From NCBI RefSeq assembly GCF_001022965.1, contig NZ_LECZ01000026.1, forward strand, positions 310,001-374,000: DNA of 64,000 nucleotides, in the 5' to 3' direction. The position numbers and the translations under genes are program-made. This document shows, in pieces, positions 17,671-27,651 of this stretch. Origin of the DNA: Enterobacter genomosp. O (GTDB lineage Bacteria; Pseudomonadota; Gammaproteobacteria; Enterobacterales; Enterobacteriaceae). Under the pieces are notes generated by a model. That model did not search any database and was not told the DNA's origin. It worked only from the letters and a program-made list of their open reading frames with translations. Each line of letters opens with the position of its first letter. Position 1 is the stretch's first letter.

Positions 17671-19362
17671 ATGAAATACATTAAATCGATGGCGCAACAA
17701 AAGCTCTGCTTTTTGCTGGCGTTGTACATCGGCCTGTTTATGAATGGCGCAGTTTTTTTCCGTCGGTTTGACGGTTATGCGCAAGATTTTACCGTCTGGA
17801 AAGGAATTGCAGCGGTTGTCGAATTGGTCGCCGCGGTACTGGTCACCTTCTTTTTATTCCGTATTCTTACTCTGTTTGGCCGTCGCGTGTGGCGAGTGCT
17901 GGCAACGTTTATCGTGCTGTGCTCGGCGGGGGCCAGCTATTACATGACCTTTATGAACGTTGTCATTGGCTACGGCATTATTGCCTCGGTGATGACCACG
18001 GATATCGATCTCTCTAAAGAGGTCGTGGGGTTGCACTTTATTCTCTGGGTGGTGGCGGTCAGCGCTTTACCGCTGCTGCTCATCTGGAGTAACCGTTGCC
18101 GGTACACGCTGGTTCACCAGATCCGAACGCCGGGTAAACGTTTCAGAAGCGTCGCGGTGGTACTGCTGGCCGGTCTGATGGTCTGGGGGCCAATTCGTCT
18201 GCTGGAGGTGAAGCAGAAGAATGATGAGCGCACCTCCGGCGTGGATATGCCAAGCTACGGCGGCGTGGTTGCCAACTCGTATTTACCGTCTAACTGGATC
18301 TCCGCGCTGGGGCTGTATGCATGGGCGCAGGTGGATGAGTCTTCTGATAATAAATCGCTGATGAACCCGGCGAAGAAGTTTACCTATGTTCCGCCAAAAG
18401 ATATCGACGATACCTACATCGTCTTTATTATCGGGGAAACTACGCGCTGGGATCATATGGGTATTCTTGGCTACGACCGCGATACAACGCCAAAGCTGGC
18501 GCAAGAGAAAAACCTGATTGCCTATCGCGGCTACTCCTGTGATACCGCCACCAAGCTCTCCTTACGCTGCATGTTCGTACGTGAAGGGGGGGCGAGCGAT
18601 AACCCACAGCGTACGCTGAAAGAGCAAAACGTCTTCTCGGTGCTTCATCAGCTTGGATTTACGTCTGACCTGTATGCGATGCAGAGCGAGATGTGGTTCT
18701 ACAGCAACACCATGGCGCAGAACATCGCATACCGCGAGCAGATTGGCGCAGAGGCGCGTAACCGCGGTAAGCCTGTCGATGACATGCTGCTGATTGATGA
18801 GATGAAATTGTCTCTCAACGGTAACCCGGATGGTAAGCACATGATCATCCTGCATACCAAAGGGTCGCACTTTAACTACACGCAACGCTACCCGCGTAGC
18901 TTTGCGAAATGGACGCCGGAATGTGTCGGAGTGGATAAAGATTGCACCAAAGAGCAACTGATTAACTCCTACGATAACTCCGTGACGTATGTGGATCACT
19001 TTATTGATTCGGTGATTGATCAGGTTCGTGATAAGAAAGCGATTGTGTTCTATGCGGCAGACCATGGGGAATCCATCAATGAATTCGAGCATTTGCACGG
19101 TACCCCACGTAAGATGGCGCCACCGGAGCAGTTCCGTGTCCCTATGATGGTGTGGATGTCTGACAAGTATCTGGAAGACCCTGAGAAAGCGAAGATGTTT
19201 GCTCACCTGAAGAAAGAGGCGGATATGAAGGTGCCGCGTCGTCACGTTGAGCTGTACGACACCATTTTAGGCTGCCTGGGCTATACCTCTCCGGACGGTG
19301 GTCTTAACGAAAATAACAACTGGTGCAAACTTCCTGAAAGCAGCCAGAAAGCCGCGCAATAG
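17671..19362 (+). CDS. eptB: Kdo2-lipid A phosphoethanolamine 7''-transferase
   Basis: The 563-residue length equals E. coli EptB. Five hydrophobic segments at the N-terminus (to about residue 165) anchor it in the inner membrane; a periplasmic alkaline-phosphatase-type domain follows. The nucleophilic Thr lies in FIIGETTRWDHMG and metal ligands in ADHGES and the HLHGTPR segment. It adds phosphoethanolamine to the outer Kdo of lipopolysaccharide core, lowering surface charge. ATG 17671 (MKYIKSMAQQK) is the family start. In E. coli it is under sigmaE and repressed by the small RNA MgrR; the window does not contain mgrR. Confidence 0.95.
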   Translation: MKYIKSMAQQKLCFLLALYIGLFMNGAVFFRRFDGYAQDFTVWKGIAAVVELVAAVLVTFFLFRILTLFGRRVWRVLATFIVLCSAGASYYMTFMNVVIGYGIIASVMTTDIDLSKEVVGLHFILWVVAVSALPLLLIWSNRCRYTLVHQIRTPGKRFRSVAVVLLAGLMVWGPIRLLEVKQKNDERTSGVDMPSYGGVVANSYLPSNWISALGLYAWAQVDESSDNKSLMNPAKKFTYVPPKDIDDTYIVFIIGETTRWDHMGILGYDRDTTPKLAQEKNLIAYRGYSCDTATKLSLRCMFVREGGASDNPQRTLKEQNVFSVLHQLGFTSDLYAMQSEMWFYSNTMAQNIAYREQIGAEARNRGKPVDDMLLIDEMKLSLNGNPDGKHMIILHTKGSHFNYTQRYPRSFAKWTPECVGVDKDCTKEQLINSYDNSVTYVDHFIDSVIDQVRDKKAIVFYAADHGESINEFEHLHGTPRKMAPPEQFRVPMMVWMSDKYLEDPEKAKMFAHLKKEADMKVPRRHVELYDTILGCLGYTSPDGGLNENNNWCKLPESSQKAAQ

Positions 19363-19453
19363 CTCGCCTGGCGAGAATATCGCCAGTTGAATGGCTTTTT
19401 GAAAATAAGGGATTGACGGGGGCGCACCCCAGCAGTAAGATGCGCTCCGCATT

Positions 19454-19530
19454 CGGCGAGTAGCGCAGCTTGGTAGCGCAACTGGTTTGGGACCAGTGGG
19501 TCGGAGGTTCGAATCCTCTCTCGCCGACCA
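19454..19530 (+). tRNA. tRNA-Pro, anticodon UGG
   Basis: A complete 77-base cloverleaf with encoded CCA: acceptor CGGCGAG / CTCGCCG, T-loop GGTTCGAATCC, and anticodon loop TTTGGGA giving UGG. The locus, between eptB and dppA, is that of E. coli proK, whose tRNA has anticodon CGG; the sequence here matches the E. coli proM (UGG) gene instead. Confidence 0.97.
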
Positions 19531-19536
19531 CATTCT

Positions 19537-19568
19537 GAAAAGGGCTAACCGCAAGGTTAGCCCTTTTT
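19537..19568 (+). terminator. Terminator after tRNA-Pro
   Basis: AAAAGGGCTAACC-GCAA-GGTTAGCCCTTTTT, a near-perfect 13-bp stem with T5. Confidence 0.93.
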
Positions 19569-20150
19569 GCATTATGACCTTAGCCCGCCAGAGTCATCAA
19601 AATACCCCTTAGACCTGCTTCACCCTGCCTGTTAACGATTTTGTGACATAATCCATTGTATTTTTTTATATATAGATTGATCTTTTTTCGCGTTGCTTAT
19701 GGATAACCTCAGCATTTTTCGCTGTGCGCTTTAACGTTCGCGGTATTTAGTGCTCAGATAATCACCATTCTGCAAGAAAATTTACCCATTCTGAATAAAA
19801 GTTAATCACTGATTGTTGCGAAATATGAAGGGGTTTGTGCTGCAAGATGGCGAGTAGCATAAATTTCCCTGCTGAAAACTGGCGTACATAGTTTTTTTAA
19901 TCTTTGTTTGCGGTTTCTCACACTCAGCGTAAATCCCCGTCACCTGTATTGACGTTTTCACATTCTGTTGACAGATTGTAGGGCATGAGGGGCATTTCAG
20001 GGACGATCTGCGCTGCAACTCAAACGCTCTTCTGAAAGGATTCTCCATCCCTTTAAAGCCTTCGGGCATCACCGACCGGACCGGGTAAAAAATAAATAAA
20101 GGTCTGGCGGCGTAACACAACAAAGCAAAACATCACATTGGAGCAGAATA
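19569..20150 (+). promoter_or_regulatory. Long dppA upstream region with promoter and GcvB target
   Basis: This 582-base gap has an AT-rich part (19650-19700) and the dppA leader. A weak promoter may be TTGACG (19949-19954) with GATTGT (19974-19979); the spacing of 19 is long, but the predicted start agrees with the remembered E. coli dppA leader length of about 165 bases. A CA-rich tract at 20114-20138 next to the ribosome site is the expected pairing target of the G/U-rich seed of the small RNA GcvB. I see no RNA gene or credible ORF in the rest. Confidence 0.5.
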
Positions 20151-21758
20151 ATGAGTATTTCCTTGAAGAAGTCAGGGATGCTGAAGCTTGGTCTGAGCCT
20201 GGTGGCTATGACCGTGGCAGCAAGCGTACAGGCAAAAACCCTGGTTTACTGTTCTGAAGGCTCGCCGGAAGGCTTTAACCCACAGCTCTTTACCTCTGGT
20301 ACGACTTACGACGCAAGCTCTGTACCGATCTATAACCGTCTGGTTGAATTCAAAACCGGTACCACGGAAGTGATTCCGGGTCTGGCCGAGAAGTGGGAAG
20401 TCAGCGAAGACGGTAAAACCTATACCTTCCACCTGCGCCAGGGCGTGAAGTGGCAGGACAACAAAGAATTCAAACCAACGCGCGACCTTAACGCCGACGA
20501 CGTTGTGTTCTCCTTCGATCGTCAGAAAAATGCCCAGAACCCGTACCACAAAGTGTCTGGCGGCAGCTATGAATACTTCGAAGGGATGGGTCTGCCTGAT
20601 CTGATCTCTGAAGTGAAAAAAGTTGACGATAAAACCGTTCAGTTCGTACTGACTCGCCCGGAAGCGCCATTCCTGGCTGACCTGGCCATGGACTTCGCCT
20701 CTATTCTGTCCAAAGAGTACGCGGACAACATGCTGAAAGCCGGTACGCCGGAGAAAGTCGACCTGAACCCAATCGGTACCGGTCCATTCCAGCTGCTGCA
20801 GTACCAGAAAGACTCCCGTATTCTGTACAAAGCGTTCGAAGGCTTCTGGGGCACCAAACCGAAGATCGACCGTCTGGTCTTCTCCATCACGCCTGATGCG
20901 TCAGTGCGTTATGCAAAACTGCAGAAAAATGAATGCCAGGTTATGCCATACCCGAACCCGGCTGACATCGCTCGCATGAAGCAGGATAAGAACATCAACC
21001 TGCTGGAGCAGGCGGGTCTGAACGTGGGCTACCTCTCCTTCAACACCGAGAAGAAACCGTTTGATGACGTAAAAGTGCGTCAGGCTCTGACCTACGCGGT
21101 GAACAAAGAAGCGATCATCAAGGCGGTATATCAGGGCGCTGGCGTTGCAGCTAAAAACCTGATCCCACCAACCATGTGGGGCTATAACGACGACGTTAAA
21201 GACTACAGCTACGATCCTGAGAAAGCGAAAGCGCTGCTGAAAGAAGCGGGTCAGGATAAAGGCTTTACCGTTGAGCTGTGGGCGATGCCTGTTCAGCGTC
21301 CGTACAACCCGAACGCACGCCGTATGGCAGAAATGGTTCAGGCTGACTGGGCTAAGATTGGCGTTCAGGCCAAGATTGTGACCTACGAGTGGGGCGAGTA
21401 TCTGAAGCGTGCCAAAGCGGGTGAACACCAGGCGGTAATGATGGGCTGGACCGGTGATAACGGGGATCCGGACAACTTCTTCGCCACCCTGTTCAGCTGT
21501 GCTGCTGCGAAAGACGGTTCTAACTACTCTCGCTGGTGCTACAAGCCGTTTGAAGACCTGATCCAGCCGGCGCGTGCAACCGACGATCACAACAAACGTA
21601 TTGAACTGTACAAGCAGGCTCAGGTTGTTATGCACGATCAGGCTCCGGCGCTGATTGTTGCTCACTCCACCGTGTACGAGCCAGTGCGTAAAGAAGTGAA
21701 GGGCTACGTGGTTGATCCACTGGGCAAACACCACTTCGAAAACGTATCTGTTGAATAA
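20151..21758 (+). CDS. dppA: Periplasmic dipeptide/heme-binding protein DppA
   Basis: The 535-residue protein is a family-5 extracellular solute-binding protein, as in E. coli. A signal peptide ends VQA (about residue 28), and the mature N-terminus KTLVYCSEGSPEGFNPQ is characteristic. It captures dipeptides in the periplasm and hands them to DppBC; in E. coli it also delivers heme and serves dipeptide chemotaxis with Tap. A ribosome site (GGAG) precedes the ATG. The gap to dppB holds paired REP-like repeats, which fits the usual excess of binding protein over membrane components. Confidence 0.97.
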   Translation: MSISLKKSGMLKLGLSLVAMTVAASVQAKTLVYCSEGSPEGFNPQLFTSGTTYDASSVPIYNRLVEFKTGTTEVIPGLAEKWEVSEDGKTYTFHLRQGVKWQDNKEFKPTRDLNADDVVFSFDRQKNAQNPYHKVSGGSYEYFEGMGLPDLISEVKKVDDKTVQFVLTRPEAPFLADLAMDFASILSKEYADNMLKAGTPEKVDLNPIGTGPFQLLQYQKDSRILYKAFEGFWGTKPKIDRLVFSITPDASVRYAKLQKNECQVMPYPNPADIARMKQDKNINLLEQAGLNVGYLSFNTEKKPFDDVKVRQALTYAVNKEAIIKAVYQGAGVAAKNLIPPTMWGYNDDVKDYSYDPEKAKALLKEAGQDKGFTVELWAMPVQRPYNPNARRMAEMVQADWAKIGVQAKIVTYEWGEYLKRAKAGEHQAVMMGWTGDNGDPDNFFATLFSCAAAKDGSNYSRWCYKPFEDLIQPARATDDHNKRIELYKQAQVVMHDQAPALIVAHSTVYEPVRKEVKGYVVDPLGKHHFENVSVE

Positions 21759-21773
21759 TCAGTAAGGTGTTCT

Positions 21774-21853
21774 CCCTCTCCCTGTGGGAGAGGGCAGGGG
21801 TGAGGGCCGTGCATGCATCCCCTCACCCTAACCCTCTCCCTCAAGGGAGAGGG
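21774..21853. repeat. Paired REP-like inverted repeats between dppA and dppB (copies 3 and 4)
   Basis: Two copies of the CCCTCACCC...GGGAGAGGG unit lie in opposite orientation (21774-21806 and 21819-21853), 12 bases apart. Together they form a cruciform-capable block, typical of sites that stabilise upstream mRNA and lower downstream expression. Confidence 0.88.
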
Positions 21854-21920
21854 AATTTACATTTGTGAGCAATACAGACGCCACGCCATTGGTTGTGCGT
21901 CATCAGAGAGAATCCGGGTT

Positions 21921-22940
21921 ATGTTGCAGTTCATCCTCCGACGTCTGGGACTTGTTATCCCCACGTTTATCGGTATCACCCTTCTCACTTTTGCCTTCGT
22001 CCATATGATCCCCGGCGACCCGGTAATGATTATGGCGGGTGAGCGTGGTATTTCCCCTGAGCGCCATGCACAGCTGCTGGCTGAACTCGGCCTCGATAAG
22101 CCGATGTGGCAGCAGTACCTCCATTATATTTGGGGCGTCATGCACGGCGACTTAGGCATTTCGTTGAAAAGCCGTCTTCCGGTGTGGGACGAGTTCGTGC
22201 CGCGTTTTAAAGCGACACTGGAGCTTGGCGTCTGCGCCATGATTTTCGCCACTGCGGTGGGTATTCCTGTTGGGGTGCTGGCTGCCGTTAAGCGTGGCTC
22301 TATTTTTGACCATACTGCGGTGGGCCTGGCGCTGACCGGCTACTCCATGCCTATCTTCTGGTGGGGCATGATGCTGATCATGCTGGTCTCGGTGCAGCTT
22401 AACCTGACACCGGTCTCCGGGCGCGTCAGCGATATGGTCTTCCTGGATGATTCCAACCCGCTCACCGGATTTATGCTGATTGATACGGCTATCTGGGGTG
22501 AAGAGGGCAACTTCATTGATGCCGTCGCGCATATGATCCTGCCTGCCATGGTGCTGGGTACTATTCCTCTGGCGGTGATCGTGCGTATGACCCGTTCTTC
22601 CATGCTGGAAGTGCTGGGCGAGGATTATATCCGTACCGCGCGCGCCAAGGGCCTGACCCGTATGCGCGTCATCATCGTTCATGCGCTGCGTAACGCCATG
22701 CTGCCGGTGGTGACCGTTATTGGTCTGCAGGTGGGGACTCTGCTGGCGGGGGCGATCCTGACCGAAACCATCTTCTCCTGGCCGGGCCTGGGTCGCTGGC
22801 TGATTGACGCGCTGCAACGCCGTGATTATCCGGTTGTGCAGGGTGGTGTACTGCTGGTCGCGACGATGATTATTCTCGTCAACCTGCTGGTCGATTTGCT
22901 TTACGGCGTGGTGAACCCGCGTATTCGTCATAAGAAGTAA
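21921..22940 (+). CDS. dppB: Dipeptide ABC transporter permease DppB
   Basis: The 339-residue length equals E. coli DppB. Six membrane helices are visible, and the ABC permease EAA loop is EDYIRTARAKGLTRMRVIIVHALRNAMLP near residues 235-263. With DppC it forms the inner-membrane channel. ATG 21921 begins the conserved MLQFILRRLG; upstream in-frame codons only translate the repeat and are rejected. It is followed by dppC after nine bases. Confidence 0.97.
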   Translation: MLQFILRRLGLVIPTFIGITLLTFAFVHMIPGDPVMIMAGERGISPERHAQLLAELGLDKPMWQQYLHYIWGVMHGDLGISLKSRLPVWDEFVPRFKATLELGVCAMIFATAVGIPVGVLAAVKRGSIFDHTAVGLALTGYSMPIFWWGMMLIMLVSVQLNLTPVSGRVSDMVFLDDSNPLTGFMLIDTAIWGEEGNFIDAVAHMILPAMVLGTIPLAVIVRMTRSSMLEVLGEDYIRTARAKGLTRMRVIIVHALRNAMLPVVTVIGLQVGTLLAGAILTETIFSWPGLGRWLIDALQRRDYPVVQGGVLLVATMIILVNLLVDLLYGVVNPRIRHKK

Positions 22941-22949
22941 GGGGCCATC

Positions 22950-23852
22950 ATGTCACAAGTAACTCAAAATAAAGTGGTCGCAGCACCGGTGCCAATGACG
23001 CCGCTGCAGGAATTCTGGCACTACTTCAAACGCAATAAAGGTGCGGTAGTCGGGCTGGTATATGTCGTCATCATGATTCTGATCGCGGTGTTTGCGAACG
23101 TCCTGGCGCCGTATAACCCGGCGGATCAGTTCCGCGATGCGCTGCTGGCCCCCCCTGCCTGGCAGGACGGCGGTAGCCTGACGCACCTGTTAGGTACCGA
23201 TGATGTGGGTCGCGATGTGCTGTCGCGTCTAATGTACGGCGCGCGTCTGTCTCTGCTGGTCGGCTGCCTGGTGGTGGTGTTGTCCCTGATTATGGGGATC
23301 GTGCTCGGTCTGGTTGCCGGTTACTTCGGCGGTATCGTTGATAACATCATCATGCGTATCGTCGATATCATGCTGGCGCTGCCAAGCCTGCTTCTGGCGC
23401 TGGTGCTGGTGGCAATCTTCGGCCCGTCAATTGGTAACGCCGCGCTGGCGTTGACCTTCGTGGCGCTCCCTCACTATGTACGTTTAACCCGTGCGGCGGT
23501 GCTGGTAGAAGTAAACCGCGATTACGTCACGGCGTCTCGCGTGGCGGGTGCGGGCGCGATGCGCCAGATGTTCGTCAATATCTTCCCTAACTGCCTTGCG
23601 CCGCTGATTGTTCAGGCGTCGCTTGGTTTCTCTAACGCCATTCTTGATATGGCCGCTCTTGGCTTCCTGGGCATGGGTGCGCAACCGCCAACACCGGAGT
23701 GGGGCACCATGCTCTCCGACGTGTTGCAGTTCGCACAAAGCGCCTGGTGGGTTGTCACCTTCCCGGGCCTGGCAATCCTGCTGACGGTGCTGGCATTTAA
23801 CCTGATGGGTGATGGTCTGCGTGATGCACTTGATCCCAAACTGAAGCAGTAA
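22950..23852 (+). CDS. dppC: Dipeptide ABC transporter permease DppC
   Basis: The 300-residue protein matches E. coli DppC in length. It has the N-terminal cytoplasmic segment and first helix typical of OppC/DppC permeases, then [20 protein letters not shown] and the EAA loop ([25 protein letters not shown]). It pairs with DppB. Ten bases separate it from dppD. Confidence 0.97.
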   Translation: MSQVTQNKVVAAPVPMTPLQEFWHYFKRNKGAVVGLVYVVIMILIAVFANVLAPYNPADQFRDALLAPPAWQDGGSLTHLLGTDDVGRDVLSRLMYGARLSLLVGCLVVVLSLIMGIVLGLVAGYFGGIVDNIIMRIVDIMLALPSLLLALVLVAIFGPSIGNAALALTFVALPHYVRLTRAAVLVEVNRDYVTASRVAGAGAMRQMFVNIFPNCLAPLIVQASLGFSNAILDMAALGFLGMGAQPPTPEWGTMLSDVLQFAQSAWWVVTFPGLAILLTVLAFNLMGDGLRDALDPKLKQ

Positions 23853-23862
23853 GAGGCACGAG

Positions 23863-24846
23863 ATGGCGTTATTAAATGTAGATAAATTATCGGTGCACTT
23901 CGGGGATGAAGGCACTCCGTTTCGCGCCGTGGACCGCATCAGCTACAGCGTCAATCAGGGCGAAGTAGTTGGCATTGTCGGGGAGTCCGGTTCCGGTAAA
24001 TCGGTCAGTTCACTGGCGATCATGGGGCTGATTGATTACCCGGGCCGCGTGATGGCGGAAAACCTGAAGTTCAACGGTCAGGATCTGAAGCGCATTTCTG
24101 AAAAACAGCGCCGCCAGCTGGTGGGTGCGGAAGTGGCGATGATTTTCCAGGATCCGATGACCAGCCTGAACCCTTGTTACACCGTTGGGTTCCAGATTAT
24201 GGAAGCGATTAAGGTGCATCAGGGCGGGAATAAGAAAACCCGTCGCCAGCGCGCTATCGATCTGCTGAACCAGGTGGGGATCCCTGACCCGGCATCGCGT
24301 CTGGACGTTTACCCGCATCAGCTTTCCGGTGGGATGAGCCAGCGCGTGATGATCGCGATGGCGATTGCCTGTCGACCAAAACTGCTGATTGCCGATGAGC
24401 CGACGACGGCGCTGGATGTGACCATTCAGGCGCAAATCATCGAACTGCTGCTGGAGCTGCAGCAGAAAGAGAATATGGCGCTGGTGCTGATTACGCACGA
24501 CCTGGCGCTGGTGGCTGAAGCGGCGCACAAAATTATCGTGATGTATGCCGGCCAGGTGGTCGAGACCGGAAGTTCGCACGATATCTTCCGCGCGCCGCGC
24601 CATCCGTATACCCAGGCGCTTTTACGTGCGCTGCCGGAGTTTGCCCAGGACAAAGCGCGTCTGGCGTCGCTGCCGGGCGTGGTACCGGGTAAATATGACC
24701 GTCCGCAGGGCTGTCTGCTTAACCCACGCTGTCCGTATGCGACAGATAAATGCCGGGCAGAAGAGCCAGAGCTGAATCAGCTTGCTGACGGCCGTCAGTC
24801 GAAATGCCACTACCCACTCGATGATGCCGGGAGGCCAACACTATGA
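23863..24846 (+). CDS. dppD: Dipeptide ABC transporter ATPase DppD
   Basis: The 327-residue protein is an ABC ATPase of the peptide/nickel group. Walker A GESGSGKS is near residue 45, the Q-loop and LSGGMSQRV signature follow, Walker B is [12 protein letters not shown] and the switch His is in LITHDL. The C-terminal Cys-rich stretch ([15 protein letters not shown]) is the iron-sulfur/zinc-like oligopeptide-ATPase tail of this family. The last four bases (ATGA) overlap the dppF start, so the two ATPases are translationally coupled. Confidence 0.97.
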   Translation: MALLNVDKLSVHFGDEGTPFRAVDRISYSVNQGEVVGIVGESGSGKSVSSLAIMGLIDYPGRVMAENLKFNGQDLKRISEKQRRQLVGAEVAMIFQDPMTSLNPCYTVGFQIMEAIKVHQGGNKKTRRQRAIDLLNQVGIPDPASRLDVYPHQLSGGMSQRVMIAMAIACRPKLLIADEPTTALDVTIQAQIIELLLELQQKENMALVLITHDLALVAEAAHKIIVMYAGQVVETGSSHDIFRAPRHPYTQALLRALPEFAQDKARLASLPGVVPGKYDRPQGCLLNPRCPYATDKCRAEEPELNQLADGRQSKCHYPLDDAGRPTL

Positions 24847-25856
24847 GTACGCAACAGGCCACCACGCAACAGCCGCTGTTGCAGGCTATCGACCTGAAAA
24901 AATACTACCCGGTGAAGAAGGGGCTGTTTGCCCCTGAGCGCCTGGTGAAAGCGCTGGACGGCGTCTCCTTTAATCTCGAACGCGGTAAAACGCTGGCGGT
25001 GGTGGGGGAGTCAGGCTGCGGTAAATCCACGCTGGGCCGCCTGCTGACGATGATTGAAGTGCCGACCGGCGGGGAGCTCTATTACCAGGGGCAGGATCTG
25101 CTCAAGCACGATCCGCAGGCGCAGAAGCTGCGTCGCCAGAAAATCCAGATTGTGTTCCAGAACCCGTATGGTTCTTTGAACCCGCGTAAAAAAGTGGGGC
25201 AGATTCTGGAAGAGCCGCTGCTGATTAACAGCAATCTGAGCAAAGAGCAGCGCCGTGAAAAAGCCCTGGCGATGATGGCGAAGGTCGGCCTTAAAACCGA
25301 GCATTATGACCGCTATCCGCATATGTTCTCCGGCGGACAGCGTCAGCGTATTGCTATCGCGCGTGGACTGATGCTCGATCCGGACGTTGTGATTGCCGAT
25401 GAGCCGGTTTCGGCGCTTGACGTTTCCGTCCGTGCGCAGGTGCTGAACCTGATGATGGATCTGCAGCAGGAGCTGGGGCTGTCTTATGTGTTCATTTCCC
25501 ACGACCTGTCGGTGGTGGAGCATATTGCCGATGAGGTGATGGTGATGTATCTGGGGCGGTGCGTGGAGAAGGGGAGCAAAGATCAGATCTTTAATAATCC
25601 TCGTCACCCGTATACCCAGGCGCTGCTGTCTGCGACGCCGCGACTGAACCCTGACGATCGTCGTGAGCGCATTAAGCTGACGGGTGAGCTGCCAAGCCCG
25701 CTGAATCCACCTCCGGGGTGTGCATTCAACGCCCGCTGCAGTCGCCGCTTTGGTCCTTGCACCCAGCTACAGCCTCAGCTGAAGGATTATGGTGGTCAAC
25801 TGGTCGCCTGCTTCGCGGTCGATCAGGATGAAAATGGCGAGAAGCCACAGGCATAA
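24843..25856 (+). CDS. dppF: Dipeptide ABC transporter ATPase DppF
   Basis: The 337-residue protein is the partner of DppD. Walker [10 protein letters not shown] is near residue 57, signature FSGGQRQRI, Walker [13 protein letters not shown], and the C-terminal [16 protein letters not shown]ys cluster. Together DppD and DppF energise DppBC. It is the last gene of the operon and ends at a strong terminator. Confidence 0.97.
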   Translation: MSTQQATTQQPLLQAIDLKKYYPVKKGLFAPERLVKALDGVSFNLERGKTLAVVGESGCGKSTLGRLLTMIEVPTGGELYYQGQDLLKHDPQAQKLRRQKIQIVFQNPYGSLNPRKKVGQILEEPLLINSNLSKEQRREKALAMMAKVGLKTEHYDRYPHMFSGGQRQRIAIARGLMLDPDVVIADEPVSALDVSVRAQVLNLMMDLQQELGLSYVFISHDLSVVEHIADEVMVMYLGRCVEKGSKDQIFNNPRHPYTQALLSATPRLNPDDRRERIKLTGELPSPLNPPPGCAFNARCSRRFGPCTQLQPQLKDYGGQLVACFAVDQDENGEKPQA

Positions 25857-25859
25857 AGT

Positions 25860-25890
25860 AAAAAACCGGCGCTAAGCCGGTTTTTTTATG
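25860..25890. terminator. Terminator between convergent dppF and coaA
   Basis: AAAAACCGGC-GCTA-AGCCGGTTTTTTT; A and T tracts on both sides make it usable from both directions. Confidence 0.92.
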
Positions 25891-25899
25891 TCTGCGTTG

Positions 25900-26850
25900 T
25901 TATTTCCGCAAGCGAATCTGGTCCACGGCATGCTTCTCGCTCTTGGTGAGGATCAGGCTCGCGCGCTCGCGCGTCGGCAGGATGTTCTCTTTGAGGTTCA
26001 CGTAGTTGATCTCATTCCAGAGTCCCGTCGCCACGTTAATCGCTTCTTCTTCAGAAAGCTGAGCATAGTGATGGAAATAGGAATCCGGGTCAGTGAACGC
26101 CCCTTCGCGGAACTTCAGGAAACGGTTGATGTACCAGTTTTGCAGCAGGTCTTCCGGCGCATCGACATAAATAGAGAAATCGACGAAATCCGAGACGAAT
26201 ACGTGATGCGGGTCGTGAGGATAGTCCATCCCGCTTTGCAGGACGTTCAACCCTTCCAGAATCAGGATATCCGGCTGGACTACCGTTTTATCCCCATCCG
26301 GGATGCGATCGTAAATCAGATGCGAATAAACCGGCGCGGTAACGTGAGGCACGCCAGATTTCAGATCGGAGACAAATTTCACCAGACGGTGCATATCATA
26401 AGAAAGCGGGAAGCCCTTCTTCTTCATCAGCCCGCGTTCTTTTAATACTTCGTTTGGATGCAGGAAGCCGTCGGTGGTGATCAGTTCCACGCTGCGGTGT
26501 TCCGGCCAGCGGCTCAACAGCGCCTGCAGGACACGCGCGGTGGTGCTTTTACCCACGGCCACGCTGCCGGCAATACTAATAATATAAGGAATGCGTTGAC
26601 CGTTCGTCCCGAGGAACTGCTCCAGCACAGCCTGACGGCGCAGGTTAGAGCTGATATAGAAGTTAAGCAAGCGAGAGAGGGGGAGATAAATCTCTGCCAC
26701 CTCTTCCAGGGACAGATCTTCGTTTATCCCTTTTAACCGTGCGATTTCACCTTCCGTCAGCGTCATAGGGACGGAATCACGCAGGGCAGCCCACTGGCTG
26801 CGGTTAAAGTGAAGATAAGGCGTCATTAACGTTTGCTCTTTTTTGCTCAT
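25900..26850 (-). CDS. coaA: Pantothenate kinase, type I
   Basis: The 316-residue length equals E. coli CoaA and most residues agree. The P-loop GSVAVGKST is near residue 95; His and Arg residues that bind CoA for feedback inhibition lie in the conserved middle ([13 protein letters not shown]). It phosphorylates pantothenate, the first and controlling step of coenzyme A synthesis. ATG 26850 is the family start. In E. coli coaA neighbours birA and the thrU tRNA operon; here the tRNA side is kept but the other side is dppF. Confidence 0.96.
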   Translation of the reverse strand: MSKKEQTLMTPYLHFNRSQWAALRDSVPMTLTEGEIARLKGINEDLSLEEVAEIYLPLSRLLNFYISSNLRRQAVLEQFLGTNGQRIPYIISIAGSVAVGKSTTARVLQALLSRWPEHRSVELITTDGFLHPNEVLKERGLMKKKGFPLSYDMHRLVKFVSDLKSGVPHVTAPVYSHLIYDRIPDGDKTVVQPDILILEGLNVLQSGMDYPHDPHHVFVSDFVDFSIYVDAPEDLLQNWYINRFLKFREGAFTDPDSYFHHYAQLSEEEAINVATGLWNEINYVNLKENILPTRERASLILTKSEKHAVDQIRLRK

Positions 26851-27167
26851 AAGCATGCTTCAGTGAGCCAGCATCACACTGCCGGATCGTGGCTCATCAC
26901 ACAGTTAATTTTGGACAATGGGCAGGAGGTTAACACCAGATGACAGGAATAATAAGAAAAAAGATGGATAGCGCTGCGTTACGCGGAAGCCGTCACGCTA
27001 CGGTGTATACGGTGCAAATGGCGCTAATATGTTGAATATTTGACCGTGGGTGACTACTTTTACAGCGTCCGGCACGTTGTTCGCATAAAATGTGAGCGAA
27101 AGAACGTTTTATGCAAATTTTTAGTTGCATGACCGCGCAGGTATCCATAGAATGCGCGCTACTTGAT
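26851..27167. other. Divergent coaA / tRNA-operon upstream region
   Basis: These 317 bases hold the coaA promoter (not identified) and the tRNA promoter listed separately. An 8-bp inverted repeat GCATAAAA (27083-27090) / TTTTATGC (27107-27114) lies just upstream of the tRNA promoter, in the place where Fis activates the E. coli thrU operon. No further gene is seen. Confidence 0.55.
27125..27153 (+). promoter_or_regulatory. Promoter of the thrU-tyrU-glyT-thrT-5S unit
   Basis: TTGCAT (27125-27130) and TAGAAT (27148-27153) are 17 bases apart, followed by a GC-only discriminator GCGCGC, the hallmark of stringently controlled stable-RNA promoters. It matches the E. coli thrU promoter closely. Confidence 0.9.
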
Positions 27168-27243
<76 letters not shown>

Positions 27244-27251
27244 TCAAGTCC

Positions 27252-27336
<85 letters not shown>

Positions 27337-27453
27337 CTTTCTGGCAGCGTAAATGCCGCCGGAGCTGGTTGGAAAAATTAGCCAGCTCAAACTGAAAAAG
27401 AGAGAAATCTCTTTTTTTGTTACAGAAAGAACTGGGTAGCCGAGTTTCAGGAT

Positions 27454-27528
<75 letters not shown>

Positions 27529-27534
27529 ATACGT

Positions 27535-27610
27535 GCTGATATGGCTCAGTTGGTAGAGCGCACCCTTGGTAAGGGTGAGGTCCCCAGTTCGACTCTGGGT
27601 ATCAGCACCA
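27535..27610 (+). tRNA. thrT: tRNA-Thr, anticodon GGU
   Basis: A 76-base cloverleaf; anticodon GGU, T-arm CCCAGTTCGACTCTGGG. In E. coli tufB follows thrT; here a 5S rRNA gene follows after 41 bases. Confidence 0.97.
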
Positions 27611-27651
27611 CTTTATACTTAGGTTAAAGTTCGGCAAGAAGTAAAAGAATT

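Noticed and set aside
19806..20123. 105-codon minus-strand frame in the dppA leader
   Set aside because: No similarity, lies over the dppA promoter and GcvB target region, and has no good ribosome site.
20901..21734. 277-codon open frame antisense to dppA
   Set aside because: Shadow frame; dppA is unambiguous and no start signal is present.
21813..21920. N-terminal extension of DppB
   Set aside because: It only translates the intergenic repeat; ATG 21921 gives exactly the E. coli length.
22152..22931. 259-codon open frame antisense to dppB
   Set aside because: Extremely His/Gln/Arg-rich and without any recognisable fold; shadow of membrane-protein codons.
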